Positions 26,205-34,360 of a DNA stretch of 64,000 bases are shown here, one piece after another. The notes beneath the pieces were generated by a model. It saw nothing but the letters and a program-made list of their open reading frames with translations, was not told where the DNA came from and did no database searches. The position numbers and the translations under genes were made by a program. The first letter of the stretch is position 1, and every line of letters starts with the position of its first letter. This DNA comes from Vibrio sp. UBA2441 (lineage in GTDB: Bacteria; Pseudomonadota; Gammaproteobacteria; Enterobacterales; Vibrionaceae): positions 37,994 to 101,993 of the forward strand of contig DDQN01000079.1 of NCBI GenBank assembly GCA_002342685.1, given 5' to 3'.

Positions 26205-27200
26205 ATGAAAAAATTTATCAATAATAGCGAAAATATTACCGTCGAACTTCTTCAGGGATTAGCAATGACTTTTCCTCAGAAAGTTAAAATATTGTCTGAA
26301 AAAATCGTTGCACGTGTGACGCCAAAAGACCCTAACAAAGTGGCTATCGTCACATTAGGTGGTGCGGGTCATGAGCCAGCGCTAAGTGGTTATGTTGGTG
26401 AAGGCATGCTGGATTATTCGGTTGTGGGTGATGTTTTTGCAGCTCCAGGTGCGCCAAAGGTATTTGAAGCATTAAAAATGGCAGACTGTCCTGCTGGCGT
26501 TCTATTTGTGGTGCTTAATCACGAAGGTGATGTGATGGCCGCCAATATGGCGATGGAAATGGCCAAACGCGAAGGCATTAAGGTCAAAATGCTGTTAACT
26601 CACGAAGATATCAGTGCAGGGTTAAACGCTGATAAGCAAGATCGTCGAGGCTTAGTTGGCTGTGTTCCTGTGTACAAAATTGCAGGAGCGGCTGCCGAAG
26701 CAGGCTTACCATTGGAAGAAGTGTATCGTGTCGCAGAAAAGTTTAATCAGAACATGGCAACACTGGCTGTGGCTATGAGCAACGCGACCCATCCTCAATC
26801 GGGTATGGCGATTGGTGATTTGGCGGATGACGAAATGGAAATTGGCATGGGGCAGCACGGTGAAGGTGGCGGCGGCCGTATGAAAATTCAAAGCGCAGAT
26901 GATACAGCCAATATTATGGTTTCTCAGATCACCAATGCTTTAGATATTAAAGCAGGAGATGATCTTATGTTGCTGATTAACGGGACAGGTGCGACGACCT
27001 TGATGGAAATGTTTATTGTTGCTCGTGCATGTCATCTGTCACTGGAAGAAAAAGACGTTACCGTTTCTCGTTCTAAAGTTGAAGAGGTCCTGACCGTACA
27101 AGAGATGGCAGGATTCCAGATGTGCATTGGTAAGTTCGACAGTGAAACGCTCACCTACTGGGACAAACCATGTAATACCCCTTACTGGACTCAACAGTAA
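26205..27200 (+). CDS. dhaK: Dihydroxyacetone kinase subunit DhaK homolog
   Basis: 331-residue substrate-binding subunit of a DAK-type kinase. The residues used by E. coli DhaK are at matching positions: His56 in GGAGHEP, Asp109 in NHEGD, and His218 in GMGQHGEGG, which forms the covalent hemiaminal with the ketone. So the product should bind a dihydroxyacetone-like ketose. The sequence around His218 (GQHGEGGGGR) differs from the usual GIHGEPG, hinting at another substrate. No DhaM or other PTS phosphodonor is encoded nearby, so phosphate more likely comes from ATP through the DhaL homolog. Confidence 0.85.
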   Translation: MKKFINNSENITVELLQGLAMTFPQKVKILSEKIVARVTPKDPNKVAIVTLGGAGHEPALSGYVGEGMLDYSVVGDVFAAPGAPKVFEALKMADCPAGVLFVVLNHEGDVMAANMAMEMAKREGIKVKMLLTHEDISAGLNADKQDRRGLVGCVPVYKIAGAAAEAGLPLEEVYRVAEKFNQNMATLAVAMSNATHPQSGMAIGDLADDEMEIGMGQHGEGGGGRMKIQSADDTANIMVSQITNALDIKAGDDLMLLINGTGATTLMEMFIVARACHLSLEEKDVTVSRSKVEEVLTVQEMAGFQMCIGKFDSETLTYWDKPCNTPYWTQQ

Positions 27201-27208
27201 AATAAAGG

Positions 27209-27255
27209 TCAGCTTGTCGATATTTGATGATAGACATATAAAACAGGCAAGCTGA
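27209..27255 (+). promoter_or_regulatory. Stem-loop between dhaK and dhaL
   Basis: 8-bp arms TCAGCTTG (27209-27216) and CAAGCTGA (27248-27255) with a 31-base loop in the 142-base gap between dhaK and dhaL. It lacks a T run, so it may affect mRNA stability rather than terminate. Confidence 0.35.
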
Positions 27256-27342
27256 ATTAATTTAATACAAGAAAAATGATATATGCCAATGAATACGCAA
27301 TTGGCGTAGGGCTTCGTTTTGCCAGAAGTCAGGAGGGGAATA

Positions 27343-27981
27343 ATGACGGTATTTAATCAAGATTTATTATTTGGCATGTTTGAAAATGCGGCAAAAACCA
27401 TTTTAGAACAGGTTCCTTATTTAAATGAGTTAGATGGAAAAACAGGTGACGGTGACCACGGCACTACCATGTTAAGAGTGTGTCATTGTATCGAAGCGTC
27501 GATGAAGCAGAACGGAAATAACTGGAATAAGCAAGTTGATGACCTTGGCTGGTCAATTATGAGTCAGGATGGTGGCTCTGCCGGGATGTTAATGGGGAAC
27601 TTATTCATAGGCCTCGCTACAGGTTTAACAGAAGCGGAATTAGCGCCTTCTCAAATTGCAGCGACATTTAGAGGGGGGTTAAACCGATTGATGCAGTTTA
27701 GTGGTGCACATCAAGGTGATAAAACCATGCTAGACGCGCTCATTCCGGCAATAGAAACGCTGGAAAAACAAGCGGAACAAGGTGCATCAATAGAATCAAT
27801 GTTTGAAAGTGCAGCTCAATCTGCCAGACAAGGTGCAGAGGCAACTAAGGCAATGATCCCCGTCCGTGGACGAGCAAAAAACATGGGTGAAAAAGCCGTG
27901 GGTTATGTCGACCCTGGTGCAACCAGCATGGCAATACTGTTCGAGTCCTTCAATCAATTTATACAGACTAAAAAAGGCTAG
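27343..27981 (+). CDS. dhaL: Dihydroxyacetone kinase subunit DhaL homolog
   Basis: 212-residue nucleotide-binding subunit of a DAK kinase. It has DGKTGDGDHGTTM, which holds the Asp residues that bind Mg-ADP/ATP, then MSQDGGSAGMLMGNL, GAHQGDKTMLDALIPAI and the C-terminal VRGRAKNMGEKAVGYVDPGATSMA. The start at 27343 (MTVFNQDLL) is fixed by AGGAGGGGAA just upstream. It pairs with DhaK and overlaps no PTS gene. DhaL subunits can be either PTS-dependent (ADP as cofactor) or part of ATP-dependent enzymes; the lack of DhaM favours the latter. Confidence 0.85.
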   Translation: MTVFNQDLLFGMFENAAKTILEQVPYLNELDGKTGDGDHGTTMLRVCHCIEASMKQNGNNWNKQVDDLGWSIMSQDGGSAGMLMGNLFIGLATGLTEAELAPSQIAATFRGGLNRLMQFSGAHQGDKTMLDALIPAIETLEKQAEQGASIESMFESAAQSARQGAEATKAMIPVRGRAKNMGEKAVGYVDPGATSMAILFESFNQFIQTKKG

Positions 27982-27990
27982 GAGATAAAA

Positions 27991-28875
27991 ATGGCAGATA
28001 AAGATGGAATGAAACTGGCTAAAGATTATGGCTTGGATAAACCTCAGCAGAGTAAATCTTTTCATATTAAAGGGATGGACCATGTTGACTGGGGAATGAA
28101 AGACCGTTTGAGCCGAATTTTTAGACCAGATACGGGTAAAACGGTCATGCTTGCTTTTGACCACGGTTACATTATGGGTGCAACGGCTGGGTTAGAGAGA
28201 CTGGATTTAGCTATCGAACCGTTGGCTCCGTTTGCCGATGCATTGATGGCAACTCGTGGAGCGCTTCGTAGCTGTATTCAACCTTCTCATAATAAGCCTG
28301 TGATATTACGGGCAAGCGCTGGCAGTACTGTGCTGCAGGACGACATGAGTAATGAAGTGGTGGGTGTCGATATTGATGATGCAGTACGTATTAATGCATC
28401 TTGTCTGGCAATTCAGGTATTTGTTGGTGCGAAAGGAGAGTGCTCCAGCCTGCAAAATATGGTCAATACCATTGATGCTGGTGCTCGCCTCGGAATTCCG
28501 ACGCTAGGTGTCACTGCTGTAGGCAAAGAGATGGAGAGAACTCCACGTTACTTTATGTTAGCGACTCGTGTTATCGCTGAGCTTGGCGCCCATATCGTTA
28601 AAACATATTACTGCGATGACTTCGAAAAAGTGGTAGCGGCTTGCCCAGTGCCAATTGTGGTGGCTGGTGGTAAGAAGCTCCCAGAGATCGAGGCGCTTGG
28701 GCTGACTTATAAAGCCATTCAATCAGGTGCCGCAGGCGTTGATATGGGGCGCAATGTCTTCCAATCAGACTGCCCAATCGGAATGCTCAAAGCTATTAAT
28801 GGCGTAGTCCATGACCGATTAACTCCTGAGCAAGCGTTCGACTTATATCAAACAGAAAAAAGCATTTATGCTTAA
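27991..28875 (+). CDS. LsrF-like class I aldolase/thiolase
   Basis: 294 residues, strongly similar to E. coli LsrF, the thiolase that cleaves phosphorylated AI-2 product. Shared stretches are DWGMKDRLSRIF, TGKTVMLAFDHGYIMGATAGLER, ADALMATRGALRS, AHIVKTYYCDDFEKVVAACPVPIVVAGGKKLPE (Schiff-base Lys in VKTYY) and GAAGVDMGRNVFQSDCP. No lsrK, lsrG or lsrACDB genes are present; a DhaKL-type kinase takes the kinase place. The enzyme should cleave a phosphorylated ketose or diketone, perhaps to DHAP or glycolaldehyde phosphate-like fragments. It starts nine bases after dhaL with an AGGAG site. Confidence 0.85.
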   Translation: MADKDGMKLAKDYGLDKPQQSKSFHIKGMDHVDWGMKDRLSRIFRPDTGKTVMLAFDHGYIMGATAGLERLDLAIEPLAPFADALMATRGALRSCIQPSHNKPVILRASAGSTVLQDDMSNEVVGVDIDDAVRINASCLAIQVFVGAKGECSSLQNMVNTIDAGARLGIPTLGVTAVGKEMERTPRYFMLATRVIAELGAHIVKTYYCDDFEKVVAACPVPIVVAGGKKLPEIEALGLTYKAIQSGAAGVDMGRNVFQSDCPIGMLKAINGVVHDRLTPEQAFDLYQTEKSIYA

Positions 28876-28883
28876 GGAAAGGA

Positions 28884-29438
28884 ATGATGAAATTTCAACG
28901 ATTTATACTAATACCCGTTATTGTGGCGTGTTTGGCATTTTCCATACAAGCGCTTGACCAGGTGCTTTCTGGCTTAATGCCAATAGAGAACAACGTTGGT
29001 TTTGGCTGGATAGCTTTTATAGCGTGGGCAATGTACTTTATGGCAGGATGTAACCTTGAAGGAGGTAAGAAAACGTTTTTTGGATACATCTCGGGAGTCA
29101 TCGCCTCTATTGCCATAATGGAACTTGGTGGTGTATTTTCTAATTTAGGCTTCTTTGCATTTCCTATGGCTGTTTTTATTGTAGTTATTCCATGTATCTG
29201 TTTAGAGCGCTTACCCCCCTTTGATTTTGTCCCTGCACTATTTGTGGGGGCTGGCACTTTCTTTGGCATCATGTCTTACGTATCGGGGGCGACTTACTTC
29301 ACTGCGACGATAACTGAACTGGTTTATTGCGCAGTTGGTTTGGCCTATGGCTGGATGACAGTGAGTTTGAGAGGCCGTTATGAAATGTATGTTGAACAGA
29401 ACGAAGAGAGTCATGACGGGCATCATATTCCACATTGA
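28884..29438 (+). CDS. DUF1097 inner membrane protein
   Basis: 184 residues with about five or six hydrophobic helices (e.g. FILIPVIVACLAFSIQAL, FFGYISGVIASIAIMELGGVF, FAFPMAVFIVVIPCICL, ALFVGAGTFFGIMSYVSGAT) and a polar His-rich tail (EESHDGHHIPH). It matches the DUF1097 (YcdZ-like) family as I know it. As the only membrane protein in the operon, it may carry or help carry the substrate of the DhaKL/LsrF-like enzymes; no transport activity is established for the family to my knowledge. Confidence 0.72.
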   Translation: MMKFQRFILIPVIVACLAFSIQALDQVLSGLMPIENNVGFGWIAFIAWAMYFMAGCNLEGGKKTFFGYISGVIASIAIMELGGVFSNLGFFAFPMAVFIVVIPCICLERLPPFDFVPALFVGAGTFFGIMSYVSGATYFTATITELVYCAVGLAYGWMTVSLRGRYEMYVEQNEESHDGHHIPH

Positions 29439-29487
29439 GTCATAAAATGATATTCCTATGAATTTTTAAGTTCAAGATACTCGCTAT

Positions 29488-29518
29488 AAGGCGCAATTTT
29501 ATAATTGCGTCTTTTTTG
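29488..29518 (+). terminator. Rho-independent terminator of the dhaKL operon
   Basis: Arms AGGCGCAATT and AATTGCGTCT around TTAT (29489-29512, one G-T pair), followed by a run of six T. It ends the VOC-DUF1097 operon. Confidence 0.8.
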
Positions 29519-29673
29519 TATTGCTAGGAAATTAAATTGTGACCTAGTTATCAATAAAATCTTATCCCTTTGATTGGTTAGTCGATTTCTAAAGTAAGCA
29601 TTATAAAAAAGTTATTTTACGCATTATTAATTTAAACGATGATGGTTTTAAAATAATAAAGCAGTGAAACGTC

Positions 29674-30735
29674 ATGTCTAAATACCCAAGACTTACCGTA
29701 AATAATAAACAGATAAATATGAACGCTGAGGCTTTAATAAATTCTTGCCATAGGTACGGCGTTGAGCCTGTAGCAGTGACAAAGCTGGTGTGTTCTGAGC
29801 CTAAAATTGTGCATGGATTAATAGAATCCGGGATCTCAATGATTGCTGATTCCAGACTGAGCAATCTGAAAAAAATTAACCACCTAGAAATTAAAAAAAT
29901 GTTGTTGAGGTTGCCGGCATTAAGTGAAGCGGATGAGGTTATAAAATATAGTGATGTGTCGCTTAACTCAGAGCTGGATAGCCTTTATTCCTTATCTCGC
30001 TCGGCGTTAAAGCAGAATAAAAACCATCAAGTTATTATCATGCATGACTTGGGAGACTTGCGGGAAGGCTCTTTCAACATAGAGATGACTAAAGAGCTAG
30101 TAAGCGCCTGCGTTCATCTCCCCAATATTGAGATCATTGGCCTTGGTTCCAATCTGGCTTGTTATGGCGGAGTCGAGCCAAGTATTGAAAATCAATCTGA
30201 ACTTATTGCTATTGCAAGAGAAATTGAGAGTTTATACAAGGTTAATCTGCCCATTATATCAGGGGCAAGTTCGGCGGGATTACCGTTAATGATGAAAGGA
30301 GAATTACCGGATGGCATAAACCAATTGCGTCTTGGTGCATCGATTTTAATGGGCATTGGTTTAAATGATCAACCTGTTCCGGGCACCAAACAAGAGACCT
30401 TTACGTTAAGTGCCGAGATTATAGAAATGAAGGTAAAACCTTCTGTGCCTAAAAACTCTTCTGCCTTAGATGCCTTTGGAAATGTGCCAGTATTTACTGA
30501 CAGAGGTGAACGAAAACGGGCGATTTGTGCCATTGGAAAACAAGACGTGAATTTTGATGAAATTTCCCCTATAGACAAAAATATAATTGTAATTGGCGGA
30601 AGCAGTGATCACCTTATATTAGATGTGAATGATAGTGAGAACATGTATAAAACCGGTGACATTGTAGATTTCAATCTTGGATATTCTGGTGTTCTTCAGT
30701 GTATGACATCAGAGTACATAAATAAAGTATTTTAA
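29674..30735 (+). CDS. Alanine/ornithine racemase family PLP enzyme
   Basis: 353-residue fold-type III PLP protein of the alanine racemase N-terminal type. GVEPVAVTKLVCSEP contains the likely PLP Lys; HDLGDLREG, GLGSNLACYGG, SGASSAGLPLMMKGELPDGINQLRLGASILMG and a C-terminal beta-domain follow. This pattern matches the ornithine/alanine racemase group rather than biosynthetic Alr. It is followed 77 bases later by a YfcC-type amino-acid or dicarboxylate carrier, suggesting uptake and racemisation of a basic or D-amino acid. Substrate not proven. Confidence 0.78.
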   Translation: MSKYPRLTVNNKQINMNAEALINSCHRYGVEPVAVTKLVCSEPKIVHGLIESGISMIADSRLSNLKKINHLEIKKMLLRLPALSEADEVIKYSDVSLNSELDSLYSLSRSALKQNKNHQVIIMHDLGDLREGSFNIEMTKELVSACVHLPNIEIIGLGSNLACYGGVEPSIENQSELIAIAREIESLYKVNLPIISGASSAGLPLMMKGELPDGINQLRLGASILMGIGLNDQPVPGTKQETFTLSAEIIEMKVKPSVPKNSSALDAFGNVPVFTDRGERKRAICAIGKQDVNFDEISPIDKNIIVIGGSSDHLILDVNDSENMYKTGDIVDFNLGYSGVLQCMTSEYINKVF

Positions 30736-30812
30736 CTATTTGGTTTTTTAACTTCCTATTATTTATCTGAAAATAATAACTAATTTTACTAAAGCGTGAA
30801 GCGGATATACTT

Positions 30813-32225
30813 ATGATTAAAATTAATAAAGTACCCAATACTTTTACCATATTATTACTATTGATCTCTCTTTTTTCTATATTAACTTTTGTTCTTCCTG
30901 CTGGAAAATATGAGCGTATTGAAAATAAACAATTAGGAAGAGACGTACCTATTCCGGGGTCATATAGTATTGTAGAAGCGTCACCCCAAGGATTTTTTGA
31001 AACATTAATGGCACCTATTTCGGGGTTCTACAACCCGTCGAGCTATGAGGTTGGGGCAATTGATGTCAGTCTTTTTGTTTTAATGGTGGGTGGATTTTTG
31101 GCTGTGGTAACGAAAACCGGCGCTATTGAAACCGGTATTGCCAGAGTGATGGTCCGCTTAAAAGGCAGAGAGATATGGATGATACCAATATTAATGTTTT
31201 TGTTTTGTCTTGGTGGAACGTCATATGGCATGGCAGAGGAAACTTTGGCGTTCTATGGTCTGTTGATTCCTGTTTTCGTCGCGGCGGGTTTTGATCCGTT
31301 GGTCGCAGTGGCGGTCATCTTTGTTGGTTCAGGCATAGGTACATTAGGCTCTACCATTAATCCGTTTGGTACTGTGATTGCGTCAAATGCCGCGGATATA
31401 GATTTTATTGAGGGTATGACAACCCGAATTGTTGTATTGGCGATCGCTTTCACTGCTGGTTGCGCTTATGTTATGCGTTATGCCCACAAGATTAAACAGA
31501 ACCCCTCTCTTTCCCTTACCTATGAACTTTCAGAGTCAAATAAAAAACACTTTCTAGGAGAAAGTGCTGATAATCAGGATATTCCTGCTTTAACGAGACC
31601 TCAACAGTTTGTGCTCATTCTCTTTGCCGCTACCTTCATCGTCATGGTTTATGGTGTTTCGACACTAGGTTGGTGGATGGCGGAGATGAGCACTCTTTTT
31701 ATCTTTATGGCGATAGTGTGTGGCATTGTAGGTAAATTGAAAGAAGATGAGTTAATTGATTCGTTTATCTCTGGAGCCGCTGACTTAATAGGCGTCGCAT
31801 TGATAATTGGTGTTGCGAGGGGCATTGTTGTGGTGATGGAAGCGGGAAGCATCACGGATACGATTCTACACTACTGCGAAGAGTTGGTGGCAGGTAAAAG
31901 CTCCATCGTTTTTGTGAATACCGTTTACTGGATTGAAATGTTGCTCGCCTTTGTTGTTTCATCAACCTCCGGATTAGCCGTTATGACGATGCCAATACTC
32001 GCACCACTGAGTGATTTTGCTAATACAGGCAGAGAATTGGTCGTGTCGGCTTATATGTTTGGCATCGGAACGGTATTGTTCATTACGCCAACTTATGGTG
32101 TTTTGATGGGATGCCTGGCGATAGGTCGAGTCCCTTATGGTGCCTGGCTGCGGTTTATTATGCCTTTGGTTCTCTTTTTCATTGTTCTAAATACGATTAT
32201 GCTCTCTATTAGCGCCGGTTTATAG
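30813..32225 (+). CDS. YfcC-family (DcuC/ArcD2-like) membrane transporter
   Basis: 470-residue protein with about 12 hydrophobic segments. It starts KINKVPNTFTILLLLISLFSILTFVLPAGKYER and contains GGTSYGMAEETLAFYGLLIPV, GSGIGTLGSTINPFGTVIASNAA and FVVSSTSGLAVMTMPILAPLSDF, all typical of the YfcC family. Members include arginine/ornithine exchangers. Its pairing with an ornithine/alanine-type racemase supports an amino-acid substrate. The downstream LysR gene, beyond a terminator, may regulate both. Confidence 0.83.
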   Translation: MIKINKVPNTFTILLLLISLFSILTFVLPAGKYERIENKQLGRDVPIPGSYSIVEASPQGFFETLMAPISGFYNPSSYEVGAIDVSLFVLMVGGFLAVVTKTGAIETGIARVMVRLKGREIWMIPILMFLFCLGGTSYGMAEETLAFYGLLIPVFVAAGFDPLVAVAVIFVGSGIGTLGSTINPFGTVIASNAADIDFIEGMTTRIVVLAIAFTAGCAYVMRYAHKIKQNPSLSLTYELSESNKKHFLGESADNQDIPALTRPQQFVLILFAATFIVMVYGVSTLGWWMAEMSTLFIFMAIVCGIVGKLKEDELIDSFISGAADLIGVALIIGVARGIVVVMEAGSITDTILHYCEELVAGKSSIVFVNTVYWIEMLLAFVVSSTSGLAVMTMPILAPLSDFANTGRELVVSAYMFGIGTVLFITPTYGVLMGCLAIGRVPYGAWLRFIMPLVLFFIVLNTIMLSISAGL

Positions 32226-32253
32226 ATAAAATACCCGCAAAAGTATACTAAGT

Positions 32254-32298
32254 AAGATTCCCAATGGTGAGCGAAGTGTTTATCGGGAATCTTTATTT
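32254..32298 (+). terminator. Terminator after YfcC-type carrier
   Basis: 9-bp arms AAGATTCCC (32254-32262) and GGGAATCTT (32285-32293), then TATTTG. It separates the carrier from the LysR gene. Confidence 0.65.
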
Positions 32299-32312
32299 GT
32301 TTAAGGTTTATT

Positions 32313-33239
32313 ATGTATAAAGCATCCAATTTTGATTTGAAACTTCTCAAAATATTTGCACAGATTGTTGAGTCTGGTGGATTCTCAGCCGCTCAATCCA
32401 AATTGAATATGCATCAGTCTTCGATCAGTCAAAAAATGCACGATTTAGAGCAAAGATTAAATATGAAACTGTGTCAGCGAGGAAGAGGCGGTTTCAAGCT
32501 AACTAATGACGGCTACAAAGTGTATGAAGCCTGCAGGACCTTATTTGTGGATATTGAAAATTTCGAACATGTCATTGACGATATTCGCTCAGTAACCTTA
32601 GGCCATGTGAGACTTGCTTTAACGGATAATATTACGACTAATCCAGAGTGCAATGTTTATCGAGCTATTCAGCGGTTCTGTAGCAAATACCCCAACGTCA
32701 GTTTTGATACCGTGATTATGGATTCTCAACAAATTGAAGAGCAATTGATATCCGGGAAAATCGATATTGGTATTACTTCTTCTGAGATACAACGCTCGAG
32801 CTTAAACTATCGTTATCTGTTTTCTGAGAAACAGCGTTTATTTTGCACGCCCGAACATGACATTTTGCTGGTCGGAGAAATAAAAACAAGAAAAGACATC
32901 GCGCCTTATGCTGTGGTTGAGCGAGGTTTAGCACATAAAGTGACGCCTTTGAGCCATAAAGATGATGTTATGCATATGGCAAGTTGTATCAATATGGAAG
33001 CTACAGCGCAGTTGATTCTGTCCGGTCAGTTTATTGGCTATTTACCGACTCACTACGCAGAAACCTGGTTGAACCAAAAGAGGCTGGTAGAGATAAATGC
33101 AACTAAGCTAGATTATCTTGCTAATTTTCATCTGACGATCGCCAAACAAGAAGATGAACTCTCGGTTGCCCCGTTAAACTTTCATCGTGAGTTGATTATG
33201 GCTCACGAAAAATCATCAGTACTATCGGCAGCGGTATAG
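32313..33239 (+). CDS. LysR-family transcriptional regulator
   Basis: 308 residues with an N-terminal winged HTH (FDLKLLKIFAQIVESGGFSAAQSKLNMHQSSISQKMHDLEQRLNMKLCQR) and a typical LysR effector domain (GHVRLALTDNITTNPECNVYRAIQRFCSKYPNVSFD, IDIGITSSEIQR). It follows the racemase-carrier pair on the same strand and is their probable regulator. The start at 32313 is in-frame and close to the HTH. Confidence 0.86.
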   Translation: MYKASNFDLKLLKIFAQIVESGGFSAAQSKLNMHQSSISQKMHDLEQRLNMKLCQRGRGGFKLTNDGYKVYEACRTLFVDIENFEHVIDDIRSVTLGHVRLALTDNITTNPECNVYRAIQRFCSKYPNVSFDTVIMDSQQIEEQLISGKIDIGITSSEIQRSSLNYRYLFSEKQRLFCTPEHDILLVGEIKTRKDIAPYAVVERGLAHKVTPLSHKDDVMHMASCINMEATAQLILSGQFIGYLPTHYAETWLNQKRLVEINATKLDYLANFHLTIAKQEDELSVAPLNFHRELIMAHEKSSVLSAAV

Positions 33240-33259
33240 ACGGAAAGATAAGAATGAGT

Positions 33260-33304
33260 CCCCAAAACAGTTCTGGTGGTATCACCAAACCTGTTTTGGG
33301 GTGA
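33260..33304. terminator. Bidirectional terminator between LysR and SnoaL-like genes
   Basis: 11-bp arms CCCCAAAACAG (33260-33270) and CTGTTTTGGGG (33291-33301) enclosing an inner hairpin (TGGTG...CACCA). Located between convergent genes. Confidence 0.75.
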
Positions 33305-33323
33305 CTATCATCAATAAACAAGC

Positions 33324-34199
33324 TTATTTGAAGGCAAATTTGCCGTTGTTATTTTTCCAGTCTGACGGGGCTGAAATGTTCTCGATGGTATCCCAATGCT
33401 CAACAATCATGCCGTTTTCAAGTCGGAACAGATCATAAAACGCGACGTGTTTGTTAAGAAACTCTCCCTCACTCACGGAAAGTACAAAGTTTCCTTCGCC
33501 AAGTATCTTATGATTCTTTGTATACAACATCGGCATACCCTGCTTTGCTAATTGACTCAAGGCCTGACCTAGTCCACTGAGGCCATCGGCAACATTTGGA
33601 TTGTGCTGCAAATAATCATTGTCTTCAGGGCCAATAAAATCAGAGAGCTGAGACAATTCACCATCAATTAAAATGGTCTGAACAAAGTTAGTGACGATGC
33701 TTTTATTTTGCGCTGTTTTGTCGAGGTCGGTTATCTCGGTTGCGCCGTCAAACTGAGTACGACCGCTTGGATTTGCTGGGGCGATTTCTTGTAAATTGTC
33801 CCAATGCTCCACAATTTTACCTTGCTCAAAACGGAAAATGTCAAAGCCGGCTTTCGGGCCAAAAAAGTCATATTCGGTATGGGTGACAACATAATCGCCA
33901 TCCTGAAACGCTCGTTTTACGTCCGCTTTTGCACTGCCTTCCGGCAACATCTTCATCACTGCCCCAAAGCCTTCAAGGCCATCGGCAACGGCTAGGTTGT
34001 GCTGTGTGTACTGCTCAGGGTTAATGTATTGGATAGGCTCAAGATCGCCTGTTTCGATACTCGATATAACGGCTACGGCTTTTTCTTTGTGGGAGAGTGT
34101 TGATATTTCAGTATCGGCGGCGGTGCATGCGACGACAGTTAAAAGACTGGTCGCGGCGAAGGTATGTTTAAAAAGAGTAGAGAGTGATGGTTTTTTCAT
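33324..34199 (-). CDS. Lipoprotein with two tandem SnoaL-like domains
   Basis: 291 residues. The N-terminus is a lipoprotein signal with a possible lipobox TVVAC (Cys25). The mature part is an internal duplication: residues ~37-150 and ~165-280 each carry a SnoaL/NTF2-like module with matching signatures (QYINPEQYTQHNLAVADGLEGFG versus FIGPEDNDYLQHNPNVADGLSGLG; FDIFRFEQGKIVEHWDNLQEI versus YDLFRLENGMIVEHWDTIENI). Such domains bind or isomerise small hydrophobic molecules. I start at ATG 34199 because AGAGGA precedes it and it opens the signal sequence. Downstream of the AraC/dehalogenase cluster on the same strand; a functional link is unproven. Confidence 0.78.
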   Translation of the reverse strand: MKKPSLSTLFKHTFAATSLLTVVACTAADTEISTLSHKEKAVAVISSIETGDLEPIQYINPEQYTQHNLAVADGLEGFGAVMKMLPEGSAKADVKRAFQDGDYVVTHTEYDFFGPKAGFDIFRFEQGKIVEHWDNLQEIAPANPSGRTQFDGATEITDLDKTAQNKSIVTNFVQTILIDGELSQLSDFIGPEDNDYLQHNPNVADGLSGLGQALSQLAKQGMPMLYTKNHKILGEGNFVLSVSEGEFLNKHVAFYDLFRLENGMIVEHWDTIENISAPSDWKNNNGKFAFK

Positions 34200-34303
34200 G
34201 TGAGTGTCCTCTTGTTTTGTTGAGGGCAATATTAATGATTTAGAACCAGCGAGTGCAGAGTGTATATGGGCAAATAAATGGTAAATGTCGAACCAGTTAT
34301 GAG

Positions 34304-34360
34304 ATAGGCAATAGGCGATAGGTTATGGGCAATAGACGATGGTGATGGATTATAGGTGCC
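34304..34360. repeat. Degenerate heptamer tandem repeat (ATAGGCN type)
   Basis: About eight imperfect 7-bp units in a row: ATAGGCA, ATAGGCG, ATAGGTT, ATGGGCA, ATAGACG, then more decayed units, ending near the AraC stop codon at 34350. This is a short minisatellite-like stretch in the gap before the SnoaL gene, and it gives low-complexity shadow frames that should not be called genes. Confidence 0.7.

Noticed and set aside
26205..27981. Ordinary PTS-dependent dihydroxyacetone kinase operon
   Set aside because: No DhaM, DhaR or glycerol dehydrogenase is linked, and an LsrF-like thiolase is.
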